Below are positions 1-12,500 of a DNA stretch of 64,000 bases, piece after piece. Below the pieces are notes generated by a model. The model worked only from the letters and a program-made list of their open reading frames with translations, had not been told where the DNA came from and did no database searches. The position numbers and the translations under genes are program-made. Every line of letters begins with the position of its first letter. Within the stretch, counting starts at the first letter, position 1. Source of the DNA: Tribonema minus (taxonomy: Eukaryota > Sar > Xanthophyceae > Tribonematales > Tribonemataceae); contig JAFCMP010000412.1 of NCBI GenBank assembly GCA_017506865.1, positions 1-64,000 on the forward strand, read 5' to 3'.

Positions 1-22
1 CTAACCCTAACCCTAACCCTAA

Positions 23-58
<36 letters not shown>

Positions 59-444
59 CCCTAACCCTAACCCTAACCCTAACCCTAACCCTAACCCTAA
101 CCCTAACCCTAACCCTAACCCTAACCCTAACCCTAACCCTAACCCTAACCCTAACCCTAACCCTAACCCTAACCCTAACCCTAACCCTAACCCTAACCCT
201 AACCCTAACCCTAACCCTAACCCTAACCCTAACCCTAACCCTAACCCTAACCCTAACCCTAACCCTAACCCTAACCCTAACCCTAACCCTAACCCTAACC
301 CTAACCCTAACCCTAACCCTAACCCTAACCCTAACCCTAACCCTAACCCTAACCCTAACCCTAACCCTAACCCTAACCCTAACCCTAACCCTAACCCTAA
401 CCCTAACCCTAACCCTAACCCTAACCCTAACCCTAACCCTAACC

Positions 445-485
<41 letters not shown>

Positions 486-553
486 CCCTAACCCTAACCC
501 TAACCCTAACCCTAACCCTAACCCTAACCCTAACCCTAACCCTAACCCTAACC

Positions 554-594
<41 letters not shown>

Positions 595-676
595 CCCTAA
601 CCCTAACCCTACCCTTAACCCTAACCCTAACCCTAACCCTACCCTTAACCCTAACCCTAACCCTAACCCTAACCCT
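1..676. repeat. Telomere, CCCTAA repeat array (left chromosome end)
   Basis: A nearly pure array of CCCTAA units begins at base 1, with the C-rich strand reading 5' to 3' into the chromosome, as expected at a left end. A few variant units occur (CCTAA near 23, CCCTAAA near 38, 465 and 573). The innermost part, about 600-660, holds CCCTACCCTTAACCC variants, typical of the older proximal edge of a telomere. The array stops at about 676 and unique sequence follows at once, with no long subtelomeric satellite. Confidence 0.98.
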
Positions 677-1143
677 GTACATACTGTTGTGTGCGTCATG
701 AAGGCTGCGGTGGGGGCTGCTATTGCGCCACGGCTGGCTGCCTGCAGCCATGTCTGCAGAACAAACTCTGGTCACTTCTCATCAACAGTCGCCCTTTCGT
801 CTAAAAGCTCATGCGGTTTTTGCTGTCTGATCCTTTGTTGGAGTCTTGACAAGGGTCTCATGACAGTGTTCGCTGCTTGAAAACCATAATATGCGCATGA
901 CACTGCAACATGACTGCAACACGTTGAAGTTGCTGGCTGTGCACAATGTCTCATTGACTCTCTGCGTTTGTTTTTTGCGCTATAGCTCACTGGGTCACAA
1001 CTGTCTCACAGGCAGGACCGTATCATTTTTGAGCACATCCCATACACTGGCCAAGTTGTAGTGGCAGTGGCGTATCGAATAGCTTCCGCTGAAATGCACT
1101 GCGTCCATGTCTGCCTGCTGCCTGCTGGGCCTGCTGACTGCAG
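677..1143. other. Telomere-adjacent non-coding sequence
   Basis: Between the telomere and the first recognisable exon I find no convincing coding sequence. Short open frames exist but resemble no part of the CDF transporter that follows. The last bases (1130-1143) are a plausible intron 3' end, since the exon at 1144 starts in phase 1. Confidence 0.5.
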
Positions 1144-3772
1144 ATCTCATTCATGGTCTCAATGGCGACGTGCCCAGCATTGATGCTAATGCCACGCTGT
1201 ACGTGGTCCTGGGCGGAGGCACCCTTGCCAAGTTTGTGCTGTGGTGCTTTTGCATGATGGTACAGCCACGTCCTGACGTGCTTGTGGCGCTGGCAGAGGA
1301 CCACCTCAACGATGTCGTGAGCAACGTGGCCGCCATTGCCACCGCCGCGATCGCTGGCGAGGCAAGTGACACTGTTGATGTTGCATCGCTTGAGGTCGCC
1401 AAAAAATGCCTTGAGACTTCTTGCAAATCGGTATCATACGCGCAGTACACATTGCGTGCTCCAATTAAAGCTTTGATGAAGCTTTGCTGCAGCTGAATGT
1501 GTACTTGATCTGTACCTACTGAAACATGGATGACAGGTGTGCATGGTGAATGCTGACAGTCGCTGTGACAGCTCATGCTGCGTGAATCTGCAAAATCGCA
1601 GCTATGGGTGTTGCCGCCATTGCTGCGACGGTGAAGAAGTACAGCCTGCTACTTTGGGCGGCATTGCAGCTGATGGTATTGCTGCGGTAATGGAAGTCAT
1701 TATGCTACAAGCACATTGCTGCTCTTAGTACAGCCAGCGATCAGCACTGGTCCATCTTCATTGTTGTGACCTGGAGCTCGACAAACTTGAGTCTACTGTC
1801 TTTGTGTGAACATACCCACAGCCCATCTGAAGCCCTTGCGAGTGTCTAAAGATTTGTTGAGTGAGGATTGTAAAACACAATGTACTTGTTGTTGTGAAGT
1901 CGCTGTCGCTCGTGTATACAGTGTATGCAGCAGTGTTAATTCAATCGCCACACTGCCAAGAGGCGGTAGCCTCATTGCTACTTCTTCCGGACGATTCACA
2001 ATTGTGCATGCTTCGGCCATAGGACCTTGCGAAGTTGTGCTTACCTGCTCAGCGATAGGTTTTACTTTACAGGAGCCGCCAGTAGATTCCATCTCACTCA
2101 CGTCAGCCTGTTGAAGCTGTGCTTGTGTGGTGGCTGCGTGCTGGTACAGGTGGCAGGAGCATGGTGGGCAGACCCGGCAGGTGCCATTGTCATATCTGTG
2201 TGGATTATGTGGCGCTGGTCAAAGCTCACACTTCAGCAGGTCGGCAGAATTGTGGGCAAGGTGGGTGCAGGCTGTCCAGTGCGTGTGCATTAGGCAGGTG
2301 TCCCTGTGCGAGCATTCGCTGCATATCTTGGTCAGCTTGATTTGTAGGTGCTCATGCCACAAAGCCACAATCTCTCAATGCAGTAGTAGAGTGCAGCAAG
2401 CCCTTCATTCAGTGCCATTCGCCAAGCATATACATATTTAAGTGTCAGGCGTTTGTTATACCTGGTTGGAGAGTGACGATGACATTTACTGAAGTGTTTG
2501 GCAATGCGACAAACAGCATTGCTGCACTCTGAACATGACTTGCATCTTGCGCTCGACCCGCTTGTCCGCTACCAACAGGTGCAGTCCTGGACAAAGCCCT
2601 TCATGTCAACATTGCATTTGCGGTTACTTGCGAGCTTGTCACCGCGCATTTGGCTGGCACTCTGCCTTCAATGAGCATGCTATTTGCAGTACAGCAAGGG
2701 TGGCATTTTTGCTCAGGGATCTGCTGTAGAGCACTTCACATGCAAGATGCTATGGGGTGTGTACGACCATGTATTTGGTTTTCTGCTGCGCCTCGCACTA
2801 TCATCGCTCCGCACTGTGCCGCACATCATATTTACACTCTAGTGTCACTTTGCGGTATGTGGTCAGGTGGCGCCGCCAGAGTTCATTACGCGCTGTGAGG
2901 CGCTGGCTCAGGAGCACTTTGAGGAGCTCCAGGTCGACTCCACGTGCGCCTACCACTGGGGCTCACGTTACATGGTTGAGGCAAGTAACACTTGCACCCT
3001 TGAGTGCCATATGTGCAACAGCGGCAGCCGCCGTGATTGTCCAGTGCACATGAATGACGTGCAAGTGCACAGGCTAATGCTGCTGCAGTCGCGCTAGGCG
3101 TTGTCATGATGGTTGTGGGCACACTGTAGTGAATGCCACCTGACCAGCACAGTATCATTTGTGTATCTCCATTTTTTTACACCTTTTGCATGGAGCGCAA
3201 AACTGCTCACATTGAAGCGACTATGCAGTGACCACCAAGCCAGCTCCACAGACATGTTCCGATATCAATTGTTGAACAGGTTCCAAGAACCTAAAATCTA
3301 TTGTTAATCACACTGTGTTTAAGCGCCCCCCCCTTAGGGGCAGGCTCAGGGTCAGCTAACCCTAAGTCGCGTCTTGTATACATTCATGCGAGGGCTACAA
3401 GAAGCTCCAGCGCTGCAGGACCCTGCACAGACACTGCTCACAATGATATTACGGGCCGGCCGCACTGCATTCTGCAACAATAAAGTTAGGTCTCCGAACG
3501 GTCGATGTCTTTCGCAGCTCAGCAGCAGCATGACCGCTGATGTACCTCATGTCACTCGTCGTGCTGACAGTATGAGTCATTACCGCCTCACGCGAAAACA
3601 CCTGTTCTGGTGTGTGCTGTTGCAGATGGAAGTCATTCTGCCCGCAGACACGGTGCTGAGCCAATCCCACGACATTGCACTGGAGTTGCAGCACAAGCTG
3701 GAGGCCATAGAGGAGGTTGAGCGCGCCTTTGTGCACGTTGACTACATGAAGAGGGCGTGCCCTGAGCACAAG
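1144..3772 (+). CDS. Cation diffusion facilitator (CDF/MTP-type) metal transporter, 5'-truncated
   Basis: CDF proteins exchange divalent metals such as Zn, Mn or Fe for protons across vacuolar, Golgi or plasma membranes. Four exons join in frame: 1144-1361, 2150-2260, 2867-2980 and 3626-3772. Exon 1 encodes a membrane helix (VVLGGGTLAKFVLWCFC) and then LAEDHLNDVVSN, the HxxxD/NDV metal-site helix of the family. Exon 2 encodes WWADPAGAIVIS, the conserved last-helix motif. Exons 3 and 4 encode the cytosolic ferredoxin-like C-terminal domain (CAYHWGSRYMVE, then EVERAFVHVDY). The introns after exons 1 and 3 begin GCAAGT, so they are GC-AG introns; the protein match across the second (YMVE/MEVILPAD) supports this. 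The N-terminus and first two or three helices are absent, and only about 470 bp separate exon 1 from the telomere, so the gene is probably broken by a telomere. The true C-terminus after 3772 is uncertain; the frame stays open to 3922. Confidence 0.85.
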
Positions 3773-4178
3773 GTGCGTCGCTCACATGAAAATGAAACCC
3801 GCCCAGATGCTGCCCCCAGGTATTTTGGTTATTTATTGTGCCACTGGCGTTTGTGGATGCAGCGTAAGATGCTGGCGCCTTTCCTGGTACTGCACCGCGT
3901 GCAGTGCAATGGTTTCACGTGAAGAGCAGAGCGTCCGCTGCCGATGTGCACTGCTGTACGATGCTCCTTGCCCCCCCCCAACCGCTTTGTGTTCTATGAG
4001 CATATGTGAGCTTGACATCAAGGCAGAGTATGAACTGACGACTAGAAAATGCAAGCAACTTGAAATACTTATCCTGCTCTATACACAAGCAGACACCATT
4101 CACTATGCTGCTGGAAAAAGGAGCACAGCGAGCGCGGCTGCTGCGGTAACACCGGCCTTAGGATTGTGTCGCTTCTAT

Positions 4179-4202
4179 CCCTAACCCTAACCCTAACCCT
4201 AA
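4179..4202. repeat. Interstitial telomeric repeat (four CCCTAA units)
   Basis: Four perfect CCCTAA units in the same orientation as the chromosome-end telomere, about 3.5 kb inside it. They could be a relic of an earlier chromosome end or of double-strand-break repair. Confidence 0.95.
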
Positions 4203-4543
4203 GAATGCTTGAACAAATAACGGTTGGTGGCAATTTGATGGGTGCGTCTATAGCAATGTTCACAAGCTCTTCAAGACATCCTTTGAATGCACATGTTTTT
4301 ACTGATCATAAAAAAAACAAGCGTGCCAGGGCAAAGTGCAGCGCGTGCCCCCAGCTGCTGGGCACCAGTTCATCATGCTTGCCGCTGGCAACATGCTTGG
4401 CGCCGGCGGTGATGAAGTTTTTGACCATTGTGTATGCACTAGTGGACAGCGCCTGACTTTGACACCTGTACTTTTATTATATGCCACTTGTGCTGTGGAA
4501 ATGACACCTGTATCACCACTGAACCTTCCTGCTGGTGCATCAG

Positions 4544-4660
4544 GTCGAGCGCAAGCTGTTGGAACAGAAGAATGAACGAGTCCGTCAAGTGCGGTGCCTG
4601 CCTGCTGGATGTCTCTGCTGCCCAGGCAGCGCTCCTGCGATCGACGCTGGCCCAATGTAG
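4544..4660 (+). other. Possible terminal exon, unknown protein
   Basis: A CAG acceptor at 4541-4543 is followed by an open frame reading VERKLLEQKNERVRQVR and ending at TAG 4658-4660. The charged start resembles a coiled coil or linker. No donor partner or homologous family was identified, so it may be chance. Confidence 0.2.
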
Positions 4661-5298
4661 ACTGTTGAACTATCAGGCCCGCACCTGCAGCTTGGCTGCA
4701 TCATCAGTTATCACTCAGCTGCGCACTCATTGCACCCTTTCTGTGCATTACTGTATTTGTGTACATTTGTACAATTAAAGCTGCGAAGTTGAATGCTGTG
4801 GCGACAAATATACGCTCAGCTATCCCAGGAGCTCTGCCCTTCTGATGATGACTTGCCACGGCCCGCGGTACAACAGCGATGAGGCGGTTGCATTAGTTGC
4901 CCACCTTGTTGTCAAATGCCTGCTCACAGCATAAGAAGAAGGGTTTCAAACACATACGCGTGCGATCACAGTGTGTGTTTGCGTCTAATGTGGCAAATGC
5001 CGCACAATGCTAGTCCATCCCACTTGTGGAAAAGCAGCAATTTGAAGAAGTGAGTTTTTTTGTCTCATGCATTATTACACAAGATATGAACAGCATGTCA
5101 CCTGGTCGCAGCATCATGCCAGCTGTTGTGTACCATGCGCAGACTGAGTGTGTACATGATACGCAGTGCCTGTGGTGCCATGATCATCATGATGTGGATC
5201 TAAACGATGTACTGTGTGAGAATTTTGCGACATTCGCAGCAACGAAGCACATACTGTTGTTGCAACCGCCATCTGTGGCGACGAACAACATGCTTACT

Positions 5299-5345
5299 TT
5301 TTGGCAATGTTTTTTGCAGAGATTTTGGCAATGTTTTTTGCAGAG
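5299..5345 (+). repeat. Tandem duplication of a 24-bp acceptor-like block
   Basis: The block TTTTGGCAATGTTTTTTGCA plus GAG occurs at 5299-5321 and again at 5323-5345. Each copy ends in a strong T-rich splice acceptor. The second copy leads into an open frame to the stop at 5490-5492 (EFPDEHLLIKRIMPCAG at its start), so this may be a duplicated intron 3' end of an unrecognised gene. Confidence 0.6.
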
Positions 5346-6184
5346 GAATTTCCGGATGAGCATTTGCTCATCAAACGCATCATGCCATGTGCCGGCCTCA
5401 GTCCTCGCCATAAACTCTGTCCGAGGCGCTCCGAGAGTCTTCGTGGTACATACTTTCTACAAAATGACAATGACTACATACAGTACTTATGAAATGTATT
5501 TGCAAAGGCCCTAAGGGAGGCCGCGTATCCTATGCGATGGTGAAAATAGCTCCTGCGCAGCAGCCTAGTGTGCACTGCGCCTCAACAGCTTGGACACCGG
5601 CGCTGCAATACAGCTCAGCATTTGCGCTCCGCATGAGTATGCCATGATATGCTTCGCCAGCTCTTGCTAGTGGATTGAGAAGGGCAAGGGCACAACTGAT
5701 GAACAAAAGTGTAGATAGAAGGCTAAAGCACTCTATGCGCGACCGTCGTGACGATGGTACATAGTGTGGTCGATAACTATGCACTGATGTGCAATGTCAA
5801 TCTTTCACACAATGCAAGAACTTTTGTCGGGATGGTGACTCATGCGGTTTTAGAACACCTGGGCAACAACGTATCAATCAGAGTCCTATGGCAGCACAAA
5901 TGGCAATTCATATTAGATGCAAGCTTGGTGACCCAAACCCTAGCTAGCGCCTTCGAGGGCTGCAGAGACCCCGACGTTGGCGGGCACGAAGAGGAACATG
6001 ATACAGCGGGCGCGGGGCAGCAGCAGGGGCAGGGGCAGCTGAAGAAGCAGTAGTCCACTGACCAGCAGCTGTAGTAACTCAATGTGTCGCGGAGTCCTCG
6101 CGTGAGGCGCATGCAGAGCTCGTAGGTTGGCGCTCTGGAAAAAAGCGAGGATCTCTTCGGGGAGTACACAGAACAGGGAGAAAC

Positions 6185-9100
6185 ATGTCGGCGGCGACCG
6201 AGTCGCAGCCTCTGTTGCTGAAGAAAGGACAGTCATCCGACGATGAAAACACTTCTCTGAGGCACCGCACTTATCAGGTGCTGGAGAGCACGCCCTGGGA
6301 AGCATTCACCATCACGCTGATCTTCATCAACGTCGCGGCGTTCCTGTGTTCAACCGATGATGGCATCACGAGGGACTGGCAGTTTCTCTTGGACTGGGTG
6401 GAGATCCTCACAGTGGCGGTTTTCAGCGTGGAGTATGTGCTGCGCTTTTGGTCGGTGCCGGAGACCCCTGGGCCGGCTGGCAAGGTACGAATTGCTCGAA
6501 TTTCAGGATCTGATTTGCAGCTTGCTTGCACACCTGACTGCAGGTTTTGATCATTACACGATGTCGTGAGCCAAGCAACTGCTGCAAAGTCTTATATGCA
6601 CAATATGTGCAGCAGTTCAGCTAATCAGAGTTGCAATGAAAACATGGTGTCGAGCACTTAAGTTTCTCTGTTGCCCACTCCTGTGAAGCATGAAGTTTCT
6701 TCTTGACATTACAGGCTAAATTGTCCAGACCTGAATAAAGGACGTGTATCCGCCAACGCACTGATTACCGTAAACATGCGCACTGGGGTCCCACTATCAG
6801 TGTATTACACCATCATCAATGCCGAACGCAAGCATCAGCAGCTGCTGCGCTCGTGTCTCTCATGACATGGTCTGTTGAGTACATCAGAACACTCCCTGAC
6901 AGATAAATGCGAGTAAATGTGGGAGTGGCGGCCGCCTTTATGTCCTCTAAAATTTGAAACATAGAGTATTTGTACTCCCCAAAGCAAATAATTGTCCCCA
7001 GCTTAGCAGGTAGCAGTAGAAGTATACATATTCGCAGCAATGATGCAAATTTACAGCTGATCGGCCTACCTCGAATAATTTCTCAAAAAAGCCAAGAAGT
7101 ACAAGATCACGCCCATGATGCAGCTAGGGCGGTGTGTGTGTGAGGCATCACCATACTTATTGAGCTATGACACGTTGCTGCAAATATGGCAGAGTAACAA
7201 CGAAACTCCACCGCTGTTCACAGAACGCCAAGTGTTCTGTCAGCGTTCATCTGATGCAGTCCGACTGGCGCGCCCCTGTACATACTTTGACGTATGTCGA
7301 ACAACACGCCGCAAGTGCATATTGCTCTGAGCATGAGGATCAGCACACAAGTGACTCATGGCCCTGGCAACCTGCTGTGCGCTGCGTGCCAATTGGCAAA
7401 AGTGGAGCGTTATATATTGCTCTTTAAACATGGCCTGTGTCTGGTAACAATTATGATGGCGCAATTGTGTGGTGCTGCAGCGAGCAGCACAGCGTAGTAC
7501 ACTGTACTGGCGACCTTCAGCAGATGTACTGTAGTGTGCAGAGGCCAAGATCATAGACAGGTCCAACTTCGGAGCCAAACCTGGACTATGCTGATGGCAA
7601 AACCGCCAGTCAAAACTGTTTAGTGCAAGTTGCTTCAGTTACAGCACTGCACAGACTATTGCGCCTAATCACTTCTGCATGTACGCGGTGTGATGCGGAT
7701 TCTGCAAGCATGCATGTGCATGGTCTACATGCTCACGATTCAATGCGCGTGTGACCATCGGTCTCGTGCTTCTGCAAACATGTGATCATTAACAGCACCA
7801 CTCGCCTGTGTGAGCTCACATACGGCGCACATATGTAATGAATGTCTGGTGCTCTACGTTGGATCTATCAGCTGCAATGTGGAATTGCCAGCACCTGTAA
7901 CTGCCAAGGTACACAGGTATGGCATGCGTGCTTGCATTCAAGGCAAGGGCCACGATGGGTGTCACCTGCACCGCGCAACAGCACTTTAGTACAACCCTAT
8001 ATCCGTGCAAGTGCTTATGTGAACACAGAATCATGGGTTCATTGGAACCACACACTGAATTCTTGGCAAATTTGTACAACTGCATCCCAACAGTCGTGCA
8101 TCCCCCGTGTTTACGCTCCTGTGTTCACAGGAGTACCAGGGACTGTGCGGGCGCGTGCGATGGGCGGTCACGGATGTGTACAGCTGGATTGACCTGCTCA
8201 GCATACTGCCTTTCTACGTGGACTTGATGCTGCCACAGGATCTGCCTGCCACACAGTTCATCAGGTGACAATTGAAGTTTATTCTGAACTGAACATGGCT
8301 CAGCCCTCGTCTTGCGCAGCCCTAGGTGACAACGGTCCTCTTAAATAAACAGGGTACAGTGTAGTGCTGTATGCAGTACTGCCTGTCGCTGCTCAAGTGC
8401 GTGACTTGTGCTTCGGCCAGCGATTGTGGACATAAGCCACCTTTCCTCTACTTTTGTGGTGCGTGCCGCACCACTCTTGCATGTCTCATGTTGAGAAAGA
8501 ATGTCGTTGGCCAAGCATGCGTGCGGGATGCTGTAGCAGCATGCGGCATTGTACTTGAAGCGACGCACCAGTGCACGAAATACAGCACACATGTCGAAAC
8601 TGCACCTGACCTAGTGTACTCCAGCAACATGTGTACCCCTGACGTCTGAGCAGCCCATGCTTTATGCCCACTTATCACCCACATAAAATGACAGCTGTTG
8701 CTGCACTCTGGGCCTCCATCTGACAGGTGCATACCATGCATCATGTCATCAGCAATGCAGCTGCAAACACACCACCGTGCGACATTGGCTTGTCTGAACT
8801 GCGTGAAAATTACACATGAGACCTCACTGCTTGTGCTGCCTGTGCCGTGCCATGCGGCCATTACGGGTGTGTATGTATGCAGGCTGTGCCGTCTGTTCCG
8901 CATGATGAGGGTGGAGGGGCGCTACCTGGATGCCTTCACCACATTTGATGACATTTTCGCAGAGAATACTCAGGTGAGTCAGTGGGTCGTGTTAATCATT
9001 TGTGACGCATCGTTGTAGTGCAAAGGCACTCAGCACACGAGGACAATGATGCAAGTTGAAGTTGAAGTTGGGGATTGTGTGCTTCACAACTGGGGCTGCT

Positions 9101-9530
9101 GTATGAGTGAGTGCGTATGCAGGATCTTCATTTCTGCTCACCATGGTCGACAGAATGCGCCGCACTTCCCAGTGAGCACCACATGGCGTTGGTTGCGCTT
9201 CATGCATGGTGTTGACGCATGAAGTGTGTACACATTAAGTTATAACCACGAGTCACATGATGTGTACAGAGCGTTGGCAATCGCACATCCAATACACTTA
9301 TATTCTGGCATGGTCTTCGTTTAAACGCACTGGAGCGGCCTGTGCGCTGAGCAATGACATGATCTGCCACACTTCCAGGTACTTGCTCTTCAAAGCGCTG
9401 TTTACACTGACTGAAAGTGCTTATTTGTTGAACTGGAAGTGAAGAGCATACTTTTTCATTGTGTCCAGCTACCTGTACAGCTATCACAGAGTCCATCACA
9501 TGCAGTGGCACAAGCGCCGTGCTGATCACA

Positions 9531-9566
<36 letters not shown>

Positions 9567-12500
9567 TGTGCTGCAGCTCATAGTGGCCAGCAGCTTTGTT
9601 GGCAGCACCGTGTGGATCATACTGGCCTCACTCTTCTACCTTACGGAACGCGACAACTCAGACATGATCTGGGTGGTAAGTACCGTTCACATTGTGAATT
9701 GAATTTACTTGTGAATTCATTGGTGACTTCACTTGCAAAGTCAGCCAATGTGCGATGACATTGTTGCTGCACTTTAACGTCCGTGAAGGATTTCACCTGT
9801 CTGCACCAACGGTGTACGACAGAGCTTGCGTGCAGGCTTGTTGTAGTCTGTTAACAATGTGCTGCGGTGTATCGCTGTTTCTGTGTCATTCCACTTTCTG
9901 CCTACACAATGCTGCATAAGCTGGTATTATTTATGCCCTGCATCGCATTGTAATGCCCTGCGTGTTTTTTGTGTGCTTCTGTACTGACTTGACTCAGCTT
10001 CGACATCGTGATCTCCAAACTGCACTACCGACTGCCTTGCATAGGTGCTCATGGCAAAATCACACTGCTCATTGCATTTCGGGACAGCCACCCCATGTGT
10101 CACGTAGGAGCTCATCTTCCAGCTCTGGCGGCGCGTGACTGATGCCCTTCTCAACGGTTTGCATCCTGTTTGATCGGCCCCCATTTACGTTTTGGACTAG
10201 ACTACACGCTTTCACGTAACCTGCACAGCAGCAGGCTGCAACGAAACGTCGCCCTGACCACCTGCCCTGACCGCCCGCTGCTCAACGTACTGCTTGTATC
10301 CATGCTATGTGCGTCGCTGTTCTTGTGGCGCCTGCCTCAGCACCCAGGGTGCACAGATCCCACCGATGGCGCATCTTCTAGCGGTGCGAGTGGAGACCTG
10401 CCTCCTTGTCTCAACAGATACCGCAGTATTGCCAGGTGAACGTTGCAAATGTGTGGTGTCTCTGGGCATATGTGTGCTTGCATTCATAGCGGTGGCAACT
10501 ACAGCCGTCAAAGCACTGCAGCTTTGTTGTGCATCAGCATTGTGCGGAAGTTGTGCAGACCTAAGGTCAGGGCCTGAGTTGTAGTAGCTTAAGGGTCAGA
10601 CCCTCATGCCTGTCTTGATGAACTGCCCTCCCTCATGAGCACCCTTAAGTGTCCAGCTATGTTTTCAGTGTACACTGTGTGCGTATGCTCAGGTTGCGAT
10701 GTACTCTGTCATGGCACAACCTGTCACGTATCTTATTGGCAGATGCTGAGCGATGCAGTATGCATCATACGGTAAGGATCACGCCTCAGGTACCGCGCCG
10801 GCCCGAAATGTTGATGCAGTGTGAGCATCCAGCCGTGTCCCATTGCTAACAATGTTGTTTCCTTGGGATCGCTGACTTTGCTGGCGCCAGTCCAATGGTG
10901 CAATCTTGAACTCTGCCCGTTGAGCTACTGTGACCCCTGCGTGACGAGTGACTCAGACTCGTGACTCACAGTGAACATCCTCATGTCCTCTCATGCGCAA
11001 ATGCGCAGGGTCACAGTACAAGAGGGGGTTCGGGCTGATTCAATCCCTGTTGCTCCAATTGCTCTTGTCGCTGTGGTTGCGAAGGGTAGCCTCAAACACA
11101 CTGCTGGATGTATCTGGTGACTGGTTCAGGCAGCACATGAGCATGCAGAGCCGGGACTGTATGTTCCGTCAGCCACTTGTTGTTAAGCTTGTCCTAGATG
11201 CCAGTCCTTGCAGCATGCCCCCTGGCTCTTGCATCCCCACGCTCCCTCATCTCCTACCTCACAACTCATGTCAGCAGCATCCCATTGTGACCATGGCCCT
11301 GCTGCTTTGTGCACTGCAGCGCTTCGTACTACACGCTGCTCAACTTATTTGGCGAGTTCCCGCTTATAGATGCGCTGAGCACTGGTGGGCGTGTGCTGGG
11401 CGTCATCACCTCTGTTGTGGCTGTGGCCGTGGTGGCCATACCCACCGGCATATTCGGCAACGGCTTTGGCGAGAAGGTACGCGTTTGGAAATGCGGTGTT
11501 GCGCACTAGCAAAGGCAGCAGAGGAGGCTGACTGGCATCGCCAGACCGTGGGTGCTGGGCTTACGAGAGTGAATATTACTAGGCATACAAAGCAGAATGT
11601 GACCGTCAGACGGTACAAGGAGCCGTCAAGTCATGCACATTAATATGCCAACACATGCATCAAGTCACCAGACGATACGCCTGAAAGCCTCTGAGACTAA
11701 TTTTAGTTGCAGAGCAAAGAGGGAATGCCGCAGCAGTGCATAATAGCGCATCAATGGTGGCTAGCAAATGGCGTGCGTCATTGCATGAGCACCTCCAAGC
11801 TCAGCCTGTTTTCAACAAATTGCACAGTGGTGTTTCATTGGCTTTTGACACCGTGGCTCAGTGCCCCCGTGTGCATGTGTCTTAGTGCAAGCAATGCATA
11901 CCCCTGTGCCTGAGTGCTGCAGATTGCTGATACCTGCATACTCCCTGTACTGCAAACTGATGATACCTGCATCCTTCCTGTATTGCAAACTAATGATACC
12001 TGCAGCCTCTGCGCCCGAGCACTGCACATTGCTGATGCCTGCATACCCCTGGTGTCTGAGCACTGCACAATGCTGATACTGCCTACCCTGGTGTCTGAGC
12101 ACTGCAGATTGCCGCGCGCAAGGAGCAGAAGCTGGAGGCCGAGCGCGCCAAGGCCGCAGAACGTGCCATCTACTCAGACAACAATGACCCCGCCACTGAC
12201 GGCGTCTATGGCTACCATGACGATGCTGCGGCGGGAGCGATCGATGAGGATTTCACTAAGTTCGGCCACCATGTGAGTGCATATGCTAATATTGATCATG
12301 TTTTTAAGCTGCATTAATGTTTATGGTGATTGTGCCAGTTGAGGTTTGCGTGCTGTGATGTGGCATAGTCAACTGAAGCTGACATGGCCGCGCGTGGCCA
12401 TCAAGTAAGTTGTGTTTAGGTGAGTAAGGTGTACTGTAAGTCTAGTAGTATTGGCTGTCCTACAGGGACGCTGGTACTGTGTACAGCTAGCATGCTTCTG

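Larger units (their letters stand above)
3773..6184. other. Largely non-coding stretch between the CDF gene and the channel gene
   Basis: No family match found. It contains a four-unit interstitial telomeric repeat (4179-4202), two weak exon-like open stretches (4544-4660 and 5345-5492), a duplicated splice-acceptor-like block (5299-5345) and a GC-rich 5' flank of the channel gene (about 5950-6184). The 3' untranslated region of the CDF gene presumably lies at its start. Confidence 0.5.

Noticed and set aside
463-775. Long open frames inside and beside the telomere array (LGLGLG, RVRVRV peptides)
   Set aside because: Artefacts of the simple repeat.
5026-5514. Single 162-codon open frame as a gene
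   Set aside because: No ATG at its upstream end, cysteine-rich composition typical of non-coding frames here, and it contains the duplicated acceptor block.
10877-10935. Minus-strand tRNA-like stretch (GTAGCTCAACGGGCAGAG resembles a D arm, box A)
   Set aside because: No matching T arm or box B, anticodon stem or paired acceptor could be drawn; at most a decayed tRNA or SINE-like remnant.
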